The notes below the pieces were generated by a model. That model saw only the letters and a program-made list of their open reading frames with translations. It did no database searches and was not told where the DNA came from. From Paralvinella palmiformis (taxonomy: Eukaryota > Annelida > Polychaeta > Terebellida > Alvinellidae): 64,000 bases of DNA. The position numbers were made by a program, and so were the translations under genes. Positions 22,466 to 64,000 of this stretch are shown piece after piece; the first letter of the stretch is position 1; each line of letters begins with the position of its first letter. The stretch is taken from assembly GCA_025642065.1 (NCBI GenBank), contig JAODUP010001193.1, positions 10,001 to 74,000 of the forward strand. The letters are read 5' to 3'.

Positions 22466-23126
22466 TTATGACGAAAGGAAGATGCTCACTACAGAAAACC
22501 AGCAAGATGTAGAACTTCCTTTGATCACAAGTAAACTGCAGTCGAGAAAGTATTCGACTCCATTCAACCATGATTGTAATATTTGATAGACTAGCGCGAA
22601 CGATAAATCAAATCCTTCAGCCAAATCTTTATTCAAACTTGCAACGCACAACATCAGCATTTAATAAAAACAAATTCGGACTTGCTGGGAAGCTTCCTGT
22701 GCGATTTAGGATTTAGAGAACAACAAGAAGCGTTCTTGTTTTGATTGTACTTGTGTTTACTTGGTACGGGTATAGACGATATCTGTCTGTGTGTGCTGCG
22801 AGTGTCAAATCTGTGGAATGGCCGAGCTGGTGATCAAAATATTATATTTACTAATGGTTCTCGAATCAAGAATACGGGACAACAAATAAATAGAATATTC
22901 TGATAAAATATCGGTAGCCACAATTTCCATAAAGAACACCATGTCTTAGAGATAAAAGTCGAACTGGCCGCGATTAATAACCATCAACATATCTGGAATG
23001 ATTTTGGTAATTTGGGGAATTCCGTAGATTAATGCCTCGCGGTTCTGTGAGAATGGATTGAATCGGTGTTGTGACCTGTCTTTGGGGTGTTACATCCCGC
23101 AATAAAGGCTCACACCTGATTACATC

Positions 23127-23411
23127 TTATTTCCTTAGGGAGTAACATACTGGCCATATTTGATGTATAATCGGCATTTTGGTAAACGAAACACCCTCAT
23201 TCAATATTTGGTCAACTTCGGAGAAAAGTGATAAGAAATTATAACTCAGTATTTTAGTTAGACTGGCATTATCAGTCAGCCAGAGAAGTATGATCCAATT
23301 AATTTGGCATGTTTCTCTGGATCCATAGAACAAATGGACTCGATGGTTTAAATTTCCACATTCTGGACATATTCTAAACACGGGAACTTCGCGAAATATG
23401 TTCTGAAACAT
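23127..23411 (-). CDS. Unrecognised 94-codon frame with Cys/His motif
   Basis: The frame includes ICPECGNLNHRVHLF and a later Cys, a Cys-Cys-His-Cys spacing that recalls the zinc-knuckle-like tail of some LINE reverse transcriptases. No other reverse-transcriptase block is seen nearby, so a retroelement remnant is only a possibility. Confidence 0.2.
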   Translation of the reverse strand: MFQNIFREVPVFRICPECGNLNHRVHLFYGSRETCQINWIILLWLTDNASLTKILSYNFLSLFSEVDQILNEGVSFTKMPIIHQIWPVCYSLRK

Positions 23412-23696
23412 GGCTCTTGAATTAGTTATTTAAACGTGCGATCCTGCTATTAAATATGTTCTAAAACATGGATGCTACCTGGGTAATATTTGTGAAATAT
23501 TATATTATAAACACCTGAGGGATATGAAATGTATATTGTTTTCGTCATTTTCTAGTTTGTCATAAACATAGGGGTGTTTGGTGAATTCATAATTATAAGG
23601 TTTTTTTAGCTACACAGAACGTCACTATATTTGTTTACACATTTGATTAATTGTATATTATATTCTAAAGTACTCCGGGTAAGTTTACTTTCGAAT

Positions 23697-23870
23697 TATT
23701 GTCCCCTAAATATTATGTATTGTTATGTATTACTGTATATTCTAAACATTTTGTATTATTGTATATTCTAAATATTATATATTCTAAATATTGTATTATT
23801 GCATATTCTAAATATTATGTATATTCTAAATATTATTATAAATAATGTAATTTGATATATATATATATAT
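23697..23870. repeat. AT-rich minisatellite built on TATATTCTAAATATTA
   Basis: Six or more irregular copies of TATTCTAAATATTATG-like units follow one another, closing with a short (AT)n tract near 23857-23870. Confidence 0.65.
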
Positions 23871-24424
23871 TTCAGATTATATAAATGTTGTTATGATGTA
23901 ATAATGATTTATAAATATTATGTTTTGGAATTATTCAAAAGTCCTTGTTTTTTCCTTTTCGACATTTGCATATTTATCTATAATAAATTACACAAACTGC
24001 CGTCCGTGTTCGGAATATGAATGCTGTATAACGACACACCGGCAACGTGGATACATAGTTCTGGAATTAGTTATTTAAACATGGGATCCTTCCATACGAT
24101 ATTTTATTAAGAGTTAATTGTCATATTTAGAAATGCAGCCACATTTTACTGTTGATGTTTATGCGGAGGTAACAAAGACATTAAGCCTAACCAGGTAGAT
24201 AGTTGTTGTGGAGATGCTTCCAGCATTGTCTATATCTCTCTCATCACTTGCCGACCGTATTACCATTTGTTTGCTCCTATGACTATCGTTTTATTTTATT
24301 TTCTGACATTACGAGAGCGATGCATTTCCTGCCAAATACTGTACATTCCGTGCATTTTCCTTAATTCTAAAACCATCTCTATTGCTGTGCAATTTATGTT
24401 GCTGTTTTACAACCACTTTTGTGT
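23871..24424. other. Intergenic stretch, no gene seen
   Basis: No conserved block was recognised. A short copy of GGAATTAGTTATTTAAAC near 24062 also occurs, as GAATTAGTTATTTAAAC, near 23420. Confidence 0.35.
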
Positions 24425-24553
24425 ACAAGGTAGGGTAATGAGGCGAACTGAAAGATGAAACAATCTTCCGACATAGCCCGGTCGGTGTTTGAACCCTGGT
24501 GCTATAAATCTGTGGCCAACTGCGCTGTCAGTTAGGCCAGGGAGACGCCCCTG
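24425..24553 (-). mobile_element. tRNA-derived SINE, family 3 copy
   Basis: Minus strand has a tRNA-like head with a B-box-like CAGGGTTCAAACACC and the family body (TGTTTCATCTTTC, CCTCATTACCC). The head begins GGGGCGTCTCCCTGGCCTAA. Confidence 0.6.
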
Positions 24554-25894
24554 TGTCCTCTTCATAGCATTGTAGCGATAACAGTTTGCCATTACATACA
24601 TACATACAGTGCATGATTGCTAATTTACTCTCTTTATTAACTGATAACAAATGGCATTCTTGCAATCTCTAAACGATGACAGAACTGATGTAAACAGACC
24701 AACTAGTCTAAAACTCTGCCATTAACAAGCCGATGGATGAACTTGTAGTTGTGTCGAGTAGTTATGTGCACATCGTGTATGCGCAGTTGTTATTGTTGTT
24801 GTTGTTAGGAGCGGGACAACGACAAACGCCAAGATCGATATCGTACCTTATATATTTGACCTCCATGATAAAAATGCCACGCTCGCGTTTTTAATCTACA
24901 GCGACAGCCTACGACATTCTGTAAGTGGCATAACACTGATATAATCAATGTACACGGGTAACAGTATTACATCGTCTACTATACAACAATAAAAACAACT
25001 CTTAACCGAAACAGCTATCATATTTTAACCGCTTCGACCGAATGATTTATACATTATCACGACAACCTAACATTATCACACATACACACATACGCAGAGA
25101 AAGAGAGGACATACACAGACATTCCCACTCGCACAATCGGCAACACAACGCCGAGTCGTTGCCACTTACAAGCGTATGACAGAATGGTGTTGGAGCAGCA
25201 GTGAACACCTTTGGTAGGTGCGAAGAGTCCGACCAAAGTATAAAAATGTGCAGCCAATTAGTGTGTATATGCCTGCCTTATCGCTAGTGGATGTCGCAGA
25301 GCCTTATGCTCAAACCGTGTCTTCGTGTACACAGTACATCTATGTGTATACATCCTCGTTATTCTAAGTGTTCTAAGACGTCGATCACTGATCTGTTGTA
25401 AACTGATCTGAGTGCATTGCGGCCTCTGATAGAGGCACGACTGATTTACGGTGCCTATTCTTGGCAACATCTTGCTCCAGGGCTAACTTACCAAAATGGA
25501 ACAACGACGAAGAACATGGTTCCTCTAGTTCAAGCAGAAACGAAAGCAAAACCTGTTAGGCGAAATTGTTCAGACTTGGGTCAATGCTCTGAACGCTGCA
25601 CTATCGAAGGGCCCAGAGCTATGTCTGTAGTTGCAGGACAACTGCCCACCTGCACAAAACAAATCCCTCGCTTTACTACAAAATGTGAAAAATGTGCACG
25701 TTTAGAAGTTTTGTTTTGCTCGTGTATATATATGTGCCACGTTGCACGCAATACGCTGAATCGCAAGTAGGAAACGCCGTGGTGGACATGCTGGAAAGGT
25801 TCGATCCAGTTTCGTCACAACAGAACTAGATAAGAACTCTGGATTTGTTTACATCATGACTGAAGAAGTAACGCCAACAGCTGGTCAATTATTC
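24554..25894. other. Intergenic stretch, no gene seen
   Basis: Contains a 117-codon plus-strand frame (25417-25770) with no recognisable domain, which is judged to be chance, and short CACA-rich tracts near 25080. Confidence 0.35.
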
Positions 25895-25996
25895 GTGACT
25901 GAACGAAGCGGCAGCGAAGCCTTCATAAAGTAGTGCATATTCAACCCAGATTTTGGCTTAACATTTCCAACTCGGACTCAATCTGCACTATACAAT

Positions 25997-26043
<47 letters not shown>

Positions 26044-27240
26044 CTGTAAATCCAAGGGCTACCACAAATTTCGTCAGCGGTGATGACTTCAACCAAATTC
26101 AAGTTCTCATATCAAGCGACACTGACATTTAATGTGGGCTTCCACAAATGTGTGAAACTCCCCCCCCCCCCTCAACACACGAATACCAACGAAACACTCA
26201 AAAACTTGTATTCCAGTCTGGTTTGGTAATGAATAATCCAGATAGAGCACTATTTTTCTTTCGCGCAAGAATACTAATGATAACGTGCTATGATGTAAAA
26301 CAGGTGACGAATAATAGTCTATTTCAACACAAAGTTTCATGTAGCAACATACATACTGAAAACCATTACTTATACAAAACGCGTGAAATGTAACTGAACA
26401 CAGGAAGATCATCAAATAATGGGTTTAACATATGACAGCGGCGAGCACACGCGAAGGAATGTATACTAAGAGAAAACCAAAGCCATAAAATAGTGAAAAG
26501 CAATATTAACTACCAGCTTATTCAAAGATCCTTGTTTTATACGTAACATGATCAGATATCAACTGGTTTAGGTGAAAACAAGTTCAGCTGGTGCACATTC
26601 AAGTGTGAGGTATAGCAAACCAAATTTAATTTAAACAGAAGAAAAAAAACATTGATAGTAACAAGTCTTAAAATAAGTTTAACTTTCTAATGCAAATAAG
26701 TTTACTTAAATGCTGATAGCCGGGAGACCCGGGATTCTAGACATCATTATCTGATCATGTGATCCAATCTGACTGACGTCATTTATATGTTACCTGTTAT
26801 GTATGTAACAATGAACTACTTCTCTGACTCTCGTCAAAACTGGCGTCAACATTTAGCAATAAACAATGTGTCATGAATAATTACCTCATAACAAAAAATG
26901 ATGGCCGGCTAGTCCGATCTGGGATCAAACAGCGAACATGGGTATTATTAAGTTGAATCGTCCGATAATAGTAGAACTGCAATGCTGACACACGCGCACG
27001 TGCGCGTGCGCACACACACAGAAAACAGTTATCACAGTGGTAACTTCGTTAACTACCGAACACGGAAACCAGTAGTGATAACATGTTAACTTTGCTGGAA
27101 TGAAACCGATCTATTTGGTATTTAACCGAAGTCGGGTAAACACGAAGCCATCTGCGCAAATAACAACACAACTTAAAACAAACAACGACTCAAACATGTA
27201 AATAATGGAAGATAACGGACTTCACACTAAACCATCAAAA

Positions 27241-27282
<42 letters not shown>

Positions 27283-27470
27283 TCTGCAGTAGATTATTTG
27301 TTAGGTTTTTGAAATATATTATACATTTTCGGTTACTTTCAAACCATTGTCTGGGATAATTACAATGACATTACCAATGTTTACAATCCAACTAAACAAT
27401 TAATATTTTTCAGTTGTAGGTCTCTTAACCTGTGCTCATTTACATATATAGACCTCTGTGACTGTCACAC
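25895..27470. repeat. Long dispersed repeat block, copy B
   Basis: Direct copy of the block at 20041-21800. It has the same order of segments, including AACCCAGATTTTGGCTTAAC, the CACTATACAATCGT that precedes an (AT)n tract (about 26005-26038), the TTGTATTCCA segment near 26207, the AACACGAAGCCATCTGCGCA segment near 27140, the second (AT)n tract (27245-27279) and a final segment of about 180 bp nearly identical to the other copy. A C10 run near 26161 replaces part of a CACA tract. Confidence 0.75.
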
Positions 27471-28818
27471 ACACGCGCGCACACACACACGCGTACTTAC
27501 ATAATAATAGAACCTGTCGTATGATTACGCCAACAACAAGCAAACCACTAAACACGCCCTAACTCAACGCATCACCACCGACAGAAGTCAACACCACTAA
27601 CAACTGGGCTATGAAAGAAATGCTGTGATAAAGACACAGGCCGAATGAACTGCTACTAAACTTGCTCGACATAATAAATACGCTATTACAAGTACTGCCA
27701 ATGGTTCTCCGCGAGGCCGACCAAGCCAACATTCTGTACTATGCCCACCATCGCTGACTGACATCTGGCCACTACTTAAATGTCTAAAAACAACAACCAC
27801 AATCGGACCAAAAAACAACTACACGAACACTACACCGACTACTGATCAAGGCCATGCTAGCTGACCGACCGACCACAGACAATTGACATAATCGTCGGTT
27901 AATTGAGAACAACTCCAACAAGTGACCAACGGAGTGCGCTACCACAGTAATACAACCTGCCTAATAGTGAGAGTATTATGTCCGACCTATACTGACCAAA
28001 TGGACAACACTGTATTGATAAATGAAAGTAACATAACTGCATCTACCTACATATACGGTAATGTGAGCCCGACATACGTACATACATACTAACATAGATA
28101 CATACATACGTTCAAACACAGATGCATACATACATACAAGTGTCGATTAACACCTATTGTACACATAGATATTCACTTCAGTGCCGTCCACACACGTTTA
28201 TATCCTCGCACATCAGACAAGTCGCCCATATCCTTCTGTAATAAAATGTCACAAACCCGTGACAGTAGCCAGCCACGGGAAGTAAATGCTGAACAAGTGA
28301 TCTACAAGACGTTATTCGGTCTACGTCACACATTTCACAAGCATCCTCTAAGTTATACATCTATATTGAGTACTACCACACGGCAGCCGAGGAGAACGTT
28401 TCATGAAGTATTACACACACAGGCAAAGAATGGACACCGGCCAAGAAGAAAATCAAATGATTATCGCCAGCCGAAGTCTGCAGCCAATCCATATCGACCG
28501 AGTAATGGCTTTAGTACAGGAGAATTTGTTAACTTCCTAATTCATGACAAGAGGACGACTATAGCTGGTGCTCCAACAAATTTACTAGTACTGTGGCCAT
28601 GTCTGCCTTCGAGCTGCGAATGGTCAACCGGTAGAGCTGGAATATGAAACGGAAAACATCACTTAATGTGACAAGCCCTACAATACGACATTTAACATAG
28701 AATACTTTTACTTTTGAATATTTTTCTGATGCACAACATTAAAAAATGAAACATATTAATTAAATTAATTGGTGAAAAAAAGATAACTGACTGGCTATAA
28801 CTTAATTTGTGAACTTAC
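27471..28818. other. Stretch downstream of the last identified AP-2 alpha exon
   Basis: Starts with a (CA)/(CG)n tract and contains TACATA repeats near 28071-28140. A 133-codon plus-strand frame at 28246-28647 has no recognisable domain and no splice or promoter support. This interval was searched by eye on the minus strand for the last AP-2 alpha exon without success. Confidence 0.4.
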
Positions 28819-62968
<34,150 letters not shown>

Positions 62969-64000
62969 TGTTGATGTGGTGTTATCTTAATTTTCTCAAG
63001 GAACTTCCACCGTGGCAACTCTAATTCTGTTAAGTGAATTATAAACTGTTATGATACACATATGCCATTACATTAACAGGGTATTAGCAAGACTCTTTTC
63101 AGATACTAGCCATTAAACAGGTGTTAGAATGATGGATATTTAAACCTAAACACACTGCGATAGTAACTTTATCCACATTTTATATTCGCCCTGAAGAACA
63201 ACTCTCCTGCAATTCTCTAGCATAACATGACAGTTGTACATTCCAGAAGAAAGATTTTATTTAAAGAACAGAGCTCAGCATATGATTGAATAAAAAGAAT
63301 TTCCTGCTTGCTATTTTTAGTCAATGTACCTCAGAACCTCTGCTTATTGGTTGTTGATCTCAGTACTGATTATCATGCAGAAACTGTTGATGATTATTTG
63401 AATGGGAGAAAGGTTATTACCAGTGCAGGTAATATCACCCAGATGTAAATACATCATTATTGGCATTTACAGATGTGGTGTTAAATAGCCAGATTAACTG
63501 TATTCAAGTAAAAGATATGAGGCCAGATCATATCCTTGTTAAGTTTACTCCCAAACAACCAGTCTCCCATACTGAGTATCTCCCTTAATGCACAGATAAC
63601 AACAGACAAGCTTTTGCCAATTAAGTTACAGGGTTAACATTGATGTATCTCTGCTGTTGTAAGCAAAGACAAATATCTACCATGGGTGAATAATCCCTTT
63701 ATATTAAAGATGAATAATGCATAAATGCTAATAAGGAATACAAGTAAAAATATATGGCTAAATAATTTCAAACGTAAATAAATAAATAGATGACTCAGAT
63801 CATCAGATGTCGCTGAGATGAGTGAACAGAATATAAATTAAATCACTTTAAACATATGTCATGATGATCCTCGAGTAATTAAGGGGAATCATACCCAGAC
63901 TACAACTGACACAGTTTACCCTAAGGTGACATTTACACATTAGTTTATGATTAGACTGTCTTAGTGTCTAGATCTAGTTTCTTAGCTAAGAAAAACTTAT
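62969..64000. other. AP2A upstream region and 5' UTR
   Basis: The sequence just upstream of the start (minus strand) is 5' UTR. A possible 3' splice site, AATTCACTTAACAG, ends at 63027, so the leader may contain a further non-coding exon beyond. No TATA box or other promoter element can be assigned, and no other gene is visible up to the window end. Confidence 0.4.

Noticed and set aside
28246..28647. 133-codon plus-strand frame downstream of AP2A
   Set aside because: No domain, no splice or promoter support and unremarkable composition; length alone is not convincing in this context.

Overview
The window is nuclear DNA of an animal: AT-rich, gene-poor, crowded with microsatellites, tRNA-derived SINEs, non-LTR retrotransposon 3' ends and small inverted-repeat DNA elements. 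Protein-coding content consists of one intronless receptor gene and one large multi-exon gene with introns of 0.1 to 17.6 kb. The repeat types and the divergence of the AP-2 alpha protein from its vertebrate form suggest a lophotrochozoan, most likely a mollusc. That placement is inference. A stretch near 10.5-11.8 kb looks like low-quality base calling.

Layout. 1-6.4 kb: LINE 3' ends, SINEs and a dispersed repeat pair. 6434-7444 (+): a complete single-exon class A GPCR. 7.4-12.7 kb: intergenic, with palindromic TAATCGATTA-type repeats and the poor-quality stretch. 12.7-19.8 kb: a dense transposon zone. It holds a 15-bp tandem array with a transposon-like end, a possible two-exon gene 3' end, an LTR-like block with a GC-rich hairpin, a long-inverted-repeat element carrying THAP-domain starts on both arms, two copies of one SINE, and a 703-bp element with a 9-bp target duplication. 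20-27.5 kb: two direct, very similar copies of a repeat block about 5.8 kb apart. 28.8-63.0 kb (-): the gene for the alpha subunit of the AP-2 clathrin adaptor, reconstructed here as 22 exons (949 codons). Only the last, short coding exon was not found.

The AP-2 alpha model was built by reading minus-strand conserved blocks and joining them at splice sites; the phase closes at every junction. Twenty of the 21 internal introns have GT-AG ends. Intron 18 does not: it begins ATATCCTTT and ends TTCTTTAAC...TTAC, which is the signature of a U12-type AT-AC intron, and only those boundaries restore the conserved appendage sequence.

The two genes have no evident functional link. The most interesting non-coding material is a group of elements with related terminal sequence (GGGTGTAGGA-like) whose ends carry arrays of 14-17 bp units that differ from element to element.
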